From positions 1 to 14,208 of the forward strand of contig JAITWV010000255.1 of NCBI GenBank assembly GCA_031285105.1: a stretch of 14,208 nucleotides of DNA, in the 5' to 3' direction. Both the position numbers and the translations under genes were made by a program. A model generated the notes under the pieces. The model worked only from the letters and a program-made list of their open reading frames with translations, made no database searches and was not told the origin of the DNA. The stretch is from Streptococcaceae bacterium (lineage in GTDB: Bacteria > Bacillota > Bacilli > Lactobacillales > Streptococcaceae). Shown here one piece after another: positions 6,983 to 12,521 of the stretch; the stretch's first letter is position 1, and every line of letters begins with the position of its first letter.

Positions 6983-8474
6983 TCAAACAATCGATATTCA
7001 CGGCAAAAAGTATAACCGTACTTTGATGATTGCCGTAATTTTAGTTGCAACTTTTGCTGGTATGTTGATGCAAACCTCATTAGGAACAATGTTACCCACT
7101 TTAATGAGAGAATTCGACATTACTATGGCAACTGCACAAACAGCTACTACTTGGTTTTTATTAGCAAATGGGATTATGATTCCAGTTTCTGCTTATTTAG
7201 CGACAAAATTTTCAACCAAACGCCTTTATTTAGTAGCATATTTACTATTATTTGCAGGAATGTTCCTAGCCTATACAGCACCCACAAGTAACTACAATAT
7301 TTTCATCATAGGTCGTATGCTTCAAGCGGTTGCCGTTGGTATTACGATGCCTTTAATGCAGGTGGTTATGGTAAATGTATTTCCTCCTCAGAAAATGGGG
7401 GCAGCGATGGGTCTTTCAGGAATTGTTATGGGACTTGCACCAGCGATTGGACCAACATTTGCTGGTTGGATTATTGACAAAGACCATATAATTTTAGGAT
7501 TAACCTTATCAAGCTCATGGAGAACTGTTTTCATGCTGCCAATGATCATTTTAGGAATTGCTTTTGTTGCAGCATTCTTTGTAATCAAAGATGTTGTACC
7601 AAATAAAGAAGTTACTTTAGACTTTCTTTCATTATTTGAGTCAATCTTAGGTTTTGGTTTATTCTTATGGGGATTCACAAACGTTGCCTCAGATGGTTGG
7701 GGAAATGTACCAAATGTTCTCTTACCAATTGGATTAGGTATAGTAGTGATTGGAATTTTTGCTCGTCGTCAGTTAAAAATGGAAAAACCTTTCTTAGATT
7801 TATCTGTTTTCAAAATCAAACAATTTACTTTAACAACTGCATCTTTAGCTTTAGTAACTATGGCGATGATGGGTGTGGAAATGATGTTGCCAATGTACTT
7901 ACAATCCGTTCGTGGTCTTTCAGCTTTTAATGCCGGATTAGTGTTATTACCGGGAGCATTAATGATGGGGATTGTTTCACCGATTGCAGGACGTGCTTAT
8001 GACAAAGTTGGTGTGAAACGTTTAGTCGGTTTAGGAATGGTGATTTTAGGTTTAGGAACAGTACCATTTTTATTTTTTGGGGTGGAAACTCCTGAGCATT
8101 ATGTAACGTTATTATATGGTATGCGTATGGTCGGTGTGGCACTAGCAATGATGCCTTTAACTGCTTCAGCGATGAAAGTTTTACCTAAAGAAGAAATTGC
8201 TCATGGTACGGCAGCCAACTCAACCGCTCGACAAATCTCTTCATCCGTAGTTGTTGCTTTGTTATCAAGTGTGACACAAAATATTATTAACAATCATCAA
8301 CCAGTAGCCTCTTTACAAAAAATAAATCCATTGCAATATGCAGATAAAATGTTAACAGCATCACTTGATGGTTTCCATGTTTCATTTGCGATTGGCTTAA
8401 GTTTTGCTGTTGTTGGATTTGTTGTCATTCAATTTTTAGGCGAACACAAAAAAACACAATTGGAGGCTAGATAA
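6975..8474 (+). CDS. DHA2-family MFS drug exporter (EmrB/QacA type)
   Basis: A 499-residue proton-driven exporter of the major facilitator superfamily with about 14 hydrophobic segments, as expected for DHA2 members (about 480-530 residues). Segment 2-3 carries a degenerate motif A (AYLATKFSTKRLYLVAYLL). The antiporter motif C is visible as GLSGIVMGLAPAIGPTFAGW. The second half repeats the MFS pattern, with GRAYDKVGVKRLVGLG and ANSTARQISSSVVVALLSSV. I choose ATG 6975 (MNSQTIDIHG) because AAAAGGAG (6955-6962) lies upstream and the extra 32 residues of the longer frame sit entirely within marR. The 12-base spacing is long, so coupling to marR translation probably helps. Regulation by the upstream MarR protein is likely. 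Substrates are unknown; homologues export lincosamides, dyes and other hydrophobic drugs. Confidence 0.92.
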   Translation: MNSQTIDIHGKKYNRTLMIAVILVATFAGMLMQTSLGTMLPTLMREFDITMATAQTATTWFLLANGIMIPVSAYLATKFSTKRLYLVAYLLLFAGMFLAYTAPTSNYNIFIIGRMLQAVAVGITMPLMQVVMVNVFPPQKMGAAMGLSGIVMGLAPAIGPTFAGWIIDKDHIILGLTLSSSWRTVFMLPMIILGIAFVAAFFVIKDVVPNKEVTLDFLSLFESILGFGLFLWGFTNVASDGWGNVPNVLLPIGLGIVVIGIFARRQLKMEKPFLDLSVFKIKQFTLTTASLALVTMAMMGVEMMLPMYLQSVRGLSAFNAGLVLLPGALMMGIVSPIAGRAYDKVGVKRLVGLGMVILGLGTVPFLFFGVETPEHYVTLLYGMRMVGVALAMMPLTASAMKVLPKEEIAHGTAANSTARQISSSVVVALLSSVTQNIINNHQPVASLQKINPLQYADKMLTASLDGFHVSFAIGLSFAVVGFVVIQFLGEHKKTQLEAR

Positions 8475-8476
8475 AT

Positions 8477-9103
8477 ATGATTTTAGTTTTTATTACATTA
8501 TTTACAATCACTAGTTTCTTAGGGTTAATTTATATCGAAAAAAAATCAATTAGAAATATTGTTGGTGGTCTGTCTTTACTACTACTAACTGCATCAATTT
8601 TCTTCCTGACATGGCATTTAAATAACCATGTTGGGATGAAAGAAGTAACCAAAATAACCGAGCAAGAAATTTTTACGGCAGGGGATGTAAATGCTCCTTT
8701 TGGTATGGTAATTAACCAAGAAATCGGAACAAAATCTGGTGAATATGTCTTTGTTTACCGTGACAAAAAATCAGATGAAAAAGCAGTTGCACATTTTACA
8801 CCGGATGAAAAACACATTACGCAAGCGGTGAAAAAATCAGCTACTTATAAAATGACTTCAGACAACAAAGCAAAAGTCGTAACAAAAACAACCACTTATG
8901 CCTATTCTTCTGATTTGATGAAATGGATGTTTGGCATTGGCGATGAAGAAGGGGCATTAGTTTTGGAAAGATCAACTGTTTATGTACCAGAAAAAACATG
9001 GTTGCTTTTAACTGCTGAACAAGCAAAAAAGCTACAAAGTAAAGTAGCCGATATACAAAAAGCAGCAATGAAAAATCCCGAACAAGCAATGCAAATGCAA
9101 TAA
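8477..9103 (+). CDS. DUF4811 membrane protein, C-terminally shortened by an in-frame stop
   Basis: A 208-residue protein with two N-terminal transmembrane helices (about residues 2-20 and 29-47), then an extracytoplasmic-type soluble domain containing YVFVYRDKKSDEKAV, TTYAYSSDLMKWMFGIGDEEG and a helical tail. It matches my memory of DUF4811 proteins, which sit beside DHA2 exporters in Lactobacillales; the function is unknown, probably an accessory of the exporter. GGAGG at 8462-8466 serves ATG 8477, two bases after the exporter stop. The frame stays open after TAA 9101-9103 for 23 further codons (LAKSDPVKYAQMQVEQMKEM, then LNI) to TGA 9173-9175. This continues the amphipathic Met/Gln-rich helix, so the TAA is probably a recent nonsense change and the original product had about 232 residues. 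Confidence 0.8.
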   Translation: MILVFITLFTITSFLGLIYIEKKSIRNIVGGLSLLLLTASIFFLTWHLNNHVGMKEVTKITEQEIFTAGDVNAPFGMVINQEIGTKSGEYVFVYRDKKSDEKAVAHFTPDEKHITQAVKKSATYKMTSDNKAKVVTKTTTYAYSSDLMKWMFGIGDEEGALVLERSTVYVPEKTWLLLTAEQAKKLQSKVADIQKAAMKNPEQAMQMQ

Positions 9104-9175
9104 CTAGCAAAAAGTGACCCTGTGAAATATGCACAAATGCAGGTTGAACAGATGAAAGAGATGTTGAATATTTGA
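9104..9175 (+). pseudogene. Detached C-terminal tail of the DUF4811 gene
   Basis: These 24 codons are in the same frame as the preceding gene and encode LAKSDPVKYAQMQVEQMKEM plus LNI, then TGA. The helical, Met/Gln-rich character runs on smoothly from the residues before the TAA (NPEQAMQMQ), and the terminator begins right after the second stop, as if the gene once ended here. No start codon with a ribosome site is present, so it would be expressed only by readthrough. Confidence 0.6.
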
Positions 9176-9176
9176 T

Positions 9177-9219
9177 AAAAAAAAGAGATTGAGCCCTTGA
9201 GACTCAATCTCTTTTTTTA
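9177..9219. terminator. Bidirectional terminator between convergent genes
   Basis: AAAAAGAGATTGAG (9180-9193) pairs perfectly with CTCAATCTCTTTTT (9203-9216) around a 9-base loop. An A-run on the left and a T-run on the right give a T-tail on both strands. It serves the exporter operon on plus and the antiporter remnant on minus, whose stop codon lies in the T-run. Confidence 0.92.
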
Positions 9220-9705
9220 TTTCTGAGTATCTCGATTCAAATACTCCAAAATAGTAGTTGAAATATTCGCCTGTTGTTCTTTTAAAGTATAAGATTCCAA
9301 CATATTCACATTTTGTCTCAACGCACGAGCTTGTCTTTTGTTGATTAACCCACCTTTTTCATAGTGAAAGATAAACTTACGTTCTAGATAATATCCTTGC
9401 AACAATTCATCTGAGTTTGAGCCTGAATAAAGTTCAATCACTCGGGCAAAGAAGTCTTGTTCATGTAACATTTGTACTTTTCTGATTCGTTGCAATTTCA
9501 AAAAGTCCAATAAACGCGTATCATAAACCCCTTCTAATCTTTCAAGTGCATCTAAGATATATTGTGTATTTGCAAAAAAGACACTACGCAATTGTTTTCT
9601 CTCTTCATGACTCATATGCCGTGAGCGAGTAACCAGTTGTTCTTGTGAGGATTGAAAATGTTTGATACGGTAGATAATTAATAAGAAAAGTCGTCTTAAT
9701 ACTAT
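9217..9705 (-). pseudogene. 5'-truncated C-terminal part of a probable CPA1 cation:proton antiporter
   Basis: On the minus strand the frame ending at 9217 is open back to a stop at 9706-9708, about 162 codons. The first in-frame ATG (9613-9615) would give 132 residues but has no obvious ribosome site, and the frame continues upstream with sensible sequence (LRRLFLLIIYRIKHFQ, then LVTRSRHMSHEERKQLRSVF). The helical, charged segments HEQDFFARVIELY, YYLERKFIFHYEKGGLINKR and ALRQNVNMLESYTLKE look like the cytoplasmic tail of Na+/H+ exchangers of the CPA1 type found in lactic bacteria. All transmembrane helices are missing. I therefore read it as a remnant left by a deletion or insertion near 9706. 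Family assignment is by recall of tail features only and is moderate. Confidence 0.5.
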
Positions 9706-9724
9706 TTAAAGAATTGATTATCTA

Positions 9725-9925
9725 TTATTTTTTATGATCTCTGATGTTTAAAAATAATGAATATAACTTTCTTTTGTCAGTATTTAAATATTCAGTGGTA
9801 TACATATTATTTGTGATATAGCCTATACATTCAATTGATTTTTTCTTTGATACTTTGGGAGAATATATTTCTTGAGAATCATGAAATACCAATGAAGGTG
9901 ATATTTCATTAATGATATTTTCCAC
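9725..9925 (-). pseudogene. Unrecognised minus-strand ORF, probable 3' remnant
   Basis: The frame gives 66 residues from GTG at 9923-9925 to TAA at 9725-9727. The frame is open only four more codons upstream (to a stop at 9938-9940), and no AGGAGG-type site precedes the GTG. The composition is protein-like: SLVFHDSQEIYSPKV, KKKSIECIGYITNNMYTTEY, a Lys-rich end. I do not recognise a family. It lies between the antiporter tail and the restriction-enzyme tail and overlaps the latter's first codons on the opposite strand, which suggests a junction of gene fragments. It could also be a real small gene. Confidence 0.3.
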
Positions 9926-10035
9926 AAAATATTCCGATTACGTTAATTGATGGAGATAGAATTTGTGATTTAGTGGCGAAATATGAAATTTTTGTGAAAC
10001 CTGTTACAACTTATGTACTTGATGATTTTATATAG
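9916..10035 (+). pseudogene. C-terminal fragment of an Mrr-like restriction endonuclease
   Basis: From 9916 the plus strand encodes YFPQNIPITLIDGDRICDLV, then AKYEIFVKPVTTYVLDDFI and TAG at 10033-10035; an in-frame stop at 9913-9915 precedes it and there is no start codon. The LIDG-x-x-[IL]-x-[DE]-L-x-x-[KE]-Y-x-[IV]-x-V arrangement is the typical ending of Mrr-type (PD-(D/E)xK) restriction endonucleases, where the LIDG strand follows the catalytic core. Only the last 39 codons remain, so it cannot be active. A perfect terminator follows at once, consistent with a true gene end. The rest of the gene has been replaced by the unrelated minus-strand sequence to its left. Confidence 0.55.
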
Positions 10036-10081
10036 CAAATAACCTCTGGAGATTGTGAAATTTCCAGAGGTTATTTGTTTT
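10036..10081 (+). terminator. Strong terminator of the lost restriction gene
   Basis: CAAATAACCTCTGGA (10036-10050) pairs perfectly with TCCAGAGGTTATTTG (10063-10077). Four further pairs close a GTGA tetraloop, giving a 19-bp stem with a T-rich tail. It starts directly after the TAG of the restriction-enzyme fragment. Confidence 0.88.
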
Positions 10082-10436
10082 CTTGTGCAAGATAATTTAA
10101 TAAATATCATGGCTCTTTTTGTATGAGGAAAAATAAGGATATGGTAGAAAATAATTGAAAATAATCGAAAAGTTGAAAAACCGAATACAGAAATAGAAAA
10201 AAGAATTTAAAACAAAAGAAATATCTTTTATGCAGTTCAGATGCTGATGCAATTGGATTCGAAAAATGTGTTGAAGATTTTCTATGTGATGAAATAAAAA
10301 ACATGGAGTGGGGAGTCTAATACAATTCTTTACCAATGAAGAAATCCAGCAAGTCACCTTGTTCTTGTATTATGTCTAATAGATTAGAGGGAGATTAATA
10401 GAAAGTGCTATCATTTTTTTTTTTAATAATTTATCT
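10082..10436. other. Degenerate stretch without a supportable gene
   Basis: This AT-rich stretch of about 355 bases has no frame with both a start and a ribosome site. Short protein-like pieces appear in different plus-strand frames: KYLLCSSDADAIGFEKCVED (about 10215-10274) ending at a stop near 10320, and QFFTNEEIQQVTLFLYYV ending near 10379. These look like frameshifted remnants of one or more genes I cannot name. Minus-strand frames here are Phe-rich shadows. A run of 13 T lies at 10412-10424. Confidence 0.4.
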
Positions 10437-10442
10437 TATAAT
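10437..10442 (+). promoter_or_regulatory. -10 element before the frameshifted membrane gene
   Basis: A perfect TATAAT lies 46 bases before the ATG at 10489. The position expected for the -35 falls in a T-run, so the -35 is poor, but the upstream T-run may help binding as an UP-like element. Confidence 0.4.
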
Positions 10443-10488
10443 GTGTGTGAACGTGTTGAAATGGATATTTTACAAGGAGGGGACAAAG

Positions 10489-11054
10489 ATGGATAAAGAA
10501 AAGAAGGTACTTGCAATTTTTGGGTTGGTTTTGGTGGTCTTGGTTTAATTTTGTCATGGGTTCCAATTATTAACAATGTCGCGGCTGTTTTTGGTGGAAT
10601 TGGTATTGTTTTTGGACTTATCGCAATATTTAGAAATCGAAAAAATAAAAAAATTATCTCCATTATTGCAGTCATTCTATCGATTGCTTCTGTTGCCATC
10701 GTACTAATTACTCAATCGATGTATTCTAGTGCTATCAATGAAATAAGTGATAGTATGGATAGAGCAGCCTCATCACAAGAAGCTGAATTTACATGGACGA
10801 AAGAAGGTTATGACGCTCTTGTCGTGGGAGACACAATAACAGGAGTAGGTGGTGCAACATTTGATGATATAGTCGCTCAATTTGGCGAACCAGGTAGTTC
10901 GAATGAATCTCAAAGTGGTGACTATACGACAAAATATGCTTCGTGGGATAATGGTTTTGGATCAGATGGTTATAAATCAGTTGATTTATCTTTTACGAAA
11001 CAAGAAGATGGGACGTTCTTATTAAACTCTAAAAGTCAATCTGGATTAGAGTAA
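10489..11054 (+). pseudogene. DUF4190-like membrane protein with C-terminal DUF3862/SmpA-like domain, one-base frameshift
   Basis: AAGGAGG (10474-10480) lies well placed before ATG 10489, which begins MDKEKKVLAIFG but reaches a stop at 10546-10548. Adding one base to the GGGTTGG stretch at 10522-10528 restores one frame of 188 residues: FGFGFGGLGLILSWVP, a second helix AVFGGIGIVFGLIAIF, a basic turn (RNRKNKK), then a third helix IISIIAVILSIASVAIVLI. The soluble part after about residue 100 (FTWTKEGYDALVVGD, GGATFDDIVAQFGEPGSSNE, YASWDNGFGSDGYKSVDLSF, LLNSKSQSGL) looks like a DUF3862/SmpA-like domain seen in secreted or membrane proteins of lactic bacteria. The part from TTG 10551 (167 residues) has no good ribosome site. 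Either a real deletion inactivated it or the base is a sequencing error. The function is unknown. Confidence 0.7.
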
Positions 11055-11194
11055 GCTTTGACTCGAATTACAAGACAATCAGTTGATTACATCAATCAAA
11101 AAGCATCAAAATTGCTTATAAACTTTTCTTTTGCATAGTTCTTTCAGTGAAGAACATTACGAGTTTCATTTGCTTGGTGTACTAATGGTTCATA

Positions 11195-11250
11195 GAAATT
11201 GAAAAGAAGAATGTTCAGCAATTGAGCATTCTTCTTTTCAATTTCATTAT
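11195..11250 (+). terminator. Long perfect terminator hairpin
   Basis: A 19-base arm at 11195-11213 (GAAATTGAAAAGAAGAATG) pairs perfectly with 11227-11245, and further pairs inside (TTCAG/TTGAG with wobbles) leave a 3-base loop. ATTATTTTT follows on plus. It ends the frameshifted membrane gene and lies against the stop of the minus-strand winged-helix gene. The 140 bases before it hold only a small hairpin (GTTCTTT/GAAGAAC, 11138-11155) and no gene. Confidence 0.85.
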
Positions 11251-11423
11251 TTTTCAACCGTATAAAAGCAGCGTTTAGGTGATACAACAATACCCTCTGC
11301 TTTTAATTGTTTGATTGCTTTATCGACTTCTTTTTTTTCAATCGAACCTTGTTCAGCGATTTCTCCTGCTTTCAAAGGTTCTGCGTTTTTAGTTAAGACT
11401 TCCAATACGATTTCTTTAGACAT
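11247..11423 (-). CDS. Small winged-helix (MarR-like) DNA-binding protein, 58 aa
   Basis: The product begins MSKEIVLEVLTKNAEPLKAG and ends in SPKRCFYTVEK. It is a single compact winged helix: helix 1 (EIVLEVLTK), an HTH with AGEIAEQGSIEKKEVDKAIK as helices 2-3, then a short beta wing (GIVVSPKRCFYTV). I start at the ATG complementary to 11421-11423 because a perfect AGGAGG (complement of 11431-11436) lies 7 bases before it; the frame extends 19 codons further upstream without such a site. Very similar stand-alone winged-helix proteins of 55-70 residues, often ending SPKRCxY, occur widely in bacteria and archaea and are usually annotated as transcriptional regulators of unknown target. It is divergent from the peptide gene at 11665, so it could control it; this is inference. 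Confidence 0.75.
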   Translation of the reverse strand: MSKEIVLEVLTKNAEPLKAGEIAEQGSIEKKEVDKAIKQLKAEGIVVSPKRCFYTVEK

Positions 11424-11451
11424 CTTTTCACCTCCTAATTGTGATGAAGGA

Positions 11452-11457
11452 ATTATA
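11452..11457 (-). promoter_or_regulatory. -10 element for the small winged-helix gene
   Basis: The minus strand reads TATAAT here, 28 bases before the ATG of the winged-helix gene. The -35 region 17 bases upstream (ATGCGT) is a poor match. Confidence 0.4.
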
Positions 11458-11564
11458 TCCTTTTTTTCTAAAATACGCATGTATATTGTCTCGTTTTCAG
11501 TTATATAAAGAATTTATGAAATTGAATAATTAGTTATTCTTTTTGAACAGTATTTTGAGCATTT

Positions 11565-11595
11565 TAACTCTTTTATAATTTTTCTAAAAGAGTTA
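11565..11595. repeat. 10-bp inverted repeat between divergent small genes
   Basis: TAACTCTTTT (11565-11574) and AAAAGAGTTA (11586-11595) are perfect inverted repeats separated by 11 bases; the first arm is followed directly by a TATAAT-like sequence (11574-11579). In the space between the divergent winged-helix and peptide genes this could be an operator. A weak terminator is the alternative, but no T-tract follows. Confidence 0.45.
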
Positions 11596-11598
11596 CTA

Positions 11599-11646
11599 TT
11601 AATTTAATGAAAGATATTTCTAAATTAGTATTTTTCGTTAAATTAA
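11599..11646 (+). promoter_or_regulatory. Long hairpin in the 5' leader of the peptide gene
   Basis: Bases 11599-11618 pair with 11627-11646 without mismatch (17 Watson-Crick pairs and three G-T wobbles) around an 8-base loop. The hairpin ends six bases before the ribosome site GAGGAG (11652-11657) of the peptide gene. No T-tract follows, so a simple terminator is unlikely. It may stabilise the mRNA or control translation, or the DNA palindrome may bind a regulator. Confidence 0.5.
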
Positions 11647-11664
11647 AATACGAGGAGAAAACGA

Positions 11665-11823
11665 ATGGAAAATCAAGATTTTGTTTTAGATGCAGTAACA
11701 GTCAGCATAAATGAGGAGAGTAGTTTACCTCAAGGTGTTGAGCCACAAATGGTTACTTGGTTGACATGGACGATTCTAACAGCAACTGCTACAGGTACTG
11801 GAGCTACCCCTTATACGGGGTAA
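11665..11823 (+). CDS. Orphan lanthipeptide-like precursor with nisin-type leader and Cys-free core (52 aa)
   Basis: A 52-codon gene with a good ribosome site (GAGGAG, 11652-11657, 7 bases before ATG). Residues 1-28 look like a class I lantibiotic leader. QDFVLDAVTVS at 4-14 parallels KDFNLDLVSVS of nisin, including the F-x-L-D box bound by LanB/LanC enzymes. The leader would end in VEPQ at 25-28, like the PQ cleavage sites of subtilin, Pep5 and epilancin. The predicted core (29-52) starts MVTWLTWTIL and ends TATATGTGATPYTG. It has nine Thr in 24 residues but no Cys and no Ser, so no lanthionine ring is possible. No lanB, lanC, protease or transporter is visible in the window. It could be a diverged or decaying bacteriocin gene, or a peptide with only dehydrated Thr. 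The leader match is what I see; the function is inferred. Confidence 0.6.
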   Translation: MENQDFVLDAVTVSINEESSLPQGVEPQMVTWLTWTILTATATGTGATPYTG

Positions 11824-11908
11824 TAAATAATTCATAAATGTAAGAAATTAGATGATAGTTCCTTACCTTTATGCTATTTTAAGTAGATAATATACAAAGG
11901 AGAGAGTG

Positions 11909-12172
11909 ATGGTTGAAATCGTTGCGATTATTGTGGCAGTAGTAGCATTAACATTGACAGTTGGTATAATAATTTTACCTATCTTAAAAAGTCTTTTAAT
12001 CAAAAATAAAGTAAGCGATTTTGAAGAAAATAAGTATGAAAAAATTATTGAGCAAAATCAAACAAATGCTCAAAAGGATAAGAAATGGAATCCTAAGCAA
12101 GCCAATGATCCTTGGATTAAGACTATGAATGTCTTTCTCAAAGAAGCTGAAAAGAAAAAAAAGAAAAAATGA
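11909..12172 (+). CDS. Small single-helix membrane protein with Lys-rich tail (87 aa)
   Basis: The product begins MVEIVAIIVAVVALTLTVGI and continues hydrophobic to about residue 30. A basic, polar cytoplasmic tail follows (KSLLIKNKVSDFEENKYEKI, then NPKQANDPWIKTMNVFLKEA), ending in six lysines. AAGGAG at 11897-11902 suits ATG 11909 better than the GTG three bases earlier. It lies 85 bases after the lanthipeptide-like gene on the same strand, and only a weak TA-rich promoter-like stretch separates them. Small proteins with one N-terminal helix and a charged tail include immunity proteins of Pep5-type lantibiotics (PepI/EciI type), but I see no specific sequence match, so immunity is only a suggestion. 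No clear terminator follows. Confidence 0.65.
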   Translation: MVEIVAIIVAVVALTLTVGIIILPILKSLLIKNKVSDFEENKYEKIIEQNQTNAQKDKKWNPKQANDPWIKTMNVFLKEAEKKKKKK

Positions 12173-12229
12173 TTGGCACAATGCAATTTTGAAGCTTGAT
12201 TGTTGAAATGTCTTTATAAGTCTATATTA

Positions 12230-12258
12230 TTACCTCAAACTCTATTTTTTGATATACT
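12230..12258 (+). promoter_or_regulatory. Promoter of the 57-aa gene
   Basis: TTACCT (12230-12235) and TATACT (12253-12258) are separated by exactly 17 bases, and lie 35 bases before the ATG at 12293. Confidence 0.45.
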
Positions 12259-12292
12259 AACAAAAAATTAGAGAAACTAAGGAGCGTAAAAA

Positions 12293-12466
12293 ATGGACAT
12301 CAAACTAGGAACCAACCCCTTCATCGAAACCACTTCACAAAAATACATCAAAGAATTAGCACGCACCAACGACTTAAAAACCATCGAACTTCTAGCAAAA
12401 TACGGTGACAAACTAAGTCCAGAAGTAAAAAGTGCGATGTTTAAACAAATGGAAGTTATTAAGTAA
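12293..12466 (+). CDS. Hypothetical small cytoplasmic protein, 57 aa
   Basis: A 57-codon gene with a good ribosome site (AAGGAG, 12279-12284, 8 bases before ATG) and its own promoter. The product begins MDIKLGTNPFIETTSQKYIK and continues ELARTNDLKTIELLAKYGDK, ending FKQMEVIK. It has no transmembrane segment and no cysteine. It looks all-helical, with two amphipathic helices (about 15-38 and 43-56). I do not recognise a family. Codon use is richer in C-ending codons (ACC, ATC, AAC) than in the neighbouring accessory genes, which suggests a normally expressed gene. It converges on the asparaginase gene, with the 22-bp repeat array between them. Confidence 0.65.
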   Translation: MDIKLGTNPFIETTSQKYIKELARTNDLKTIELLAKYGDKLSPEVKSAMFKQMEVIK

Positions 12467-12479
12467 TTTATTTTCACAT

Positions 12480-12521
12480 CAAAACAAACGTTTGGTTTAC
12501 TCATTCCAAACGTTTGTTTTG
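12480..12521. terminator. Hairpin terminator formed by the first two palindromes of the array
   Basis: CAAAACAAACGTTTGG (12480-12495) pairs perfectly over 16 bp with CCAAACGTTTGTTTTG (12506-12521) around a 10-base loop; TCTTATT follows. It lies 13 bases after the stop of the 57-aa gene and probably ends its transcript. Each arm is itself palindromic, so alternative folds are possible. Confidence 0.6.

Noticed and set aside
6664..8148. Several ORFs antisense to or out of frame with marR and the exporter
   Set aside because: All lie inside two well-supported genes, have no ribosome sites and show no family features.
8841..9207. Minus-strand ORFs of 97 and 75 residues over the DUF4811 end
   Set aside because: They are antisense to the DUF4811 coding sequence, cross the bidirectional terminator and are Cys/Phe/Leu-rich shadow sequence.
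10097..10357. Two Phe-rich minus-strand ORFs (65 and 86 residues)
   Set aside because: Their Phe/Ser/His-rich composition is what A-rich degenerate DNA gives on the complement; there are no ribosome sites or recognisable motifs.
10436..10699. Minus-strand 87-residue ORF
   Set aside because: It is antisense to the frameshifted membrane gene, whose plus-strand helices and ribosome site are clear.
11138..11155. Short hairpin GTTCTTT/GAAGAAC as a regulatory RNA
   Set aside because: A 7-bp stem in non-coding AT-rich sequence with no promoter or conservation evidence is not enough.
11311..11508. Plus-strand 65-residue ORF
   Set aside because: It is antisense to the winged-helix gene, which has a perfect ribosome site on the minus strand; no such site serves this frame.
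12277..12504. Minus-strand 75-residue ORF
   Set aside because: It is the shadow of the plus-strand 57-aa gene, which has the ribosome site and promoter, and it runs into the palindrome array.
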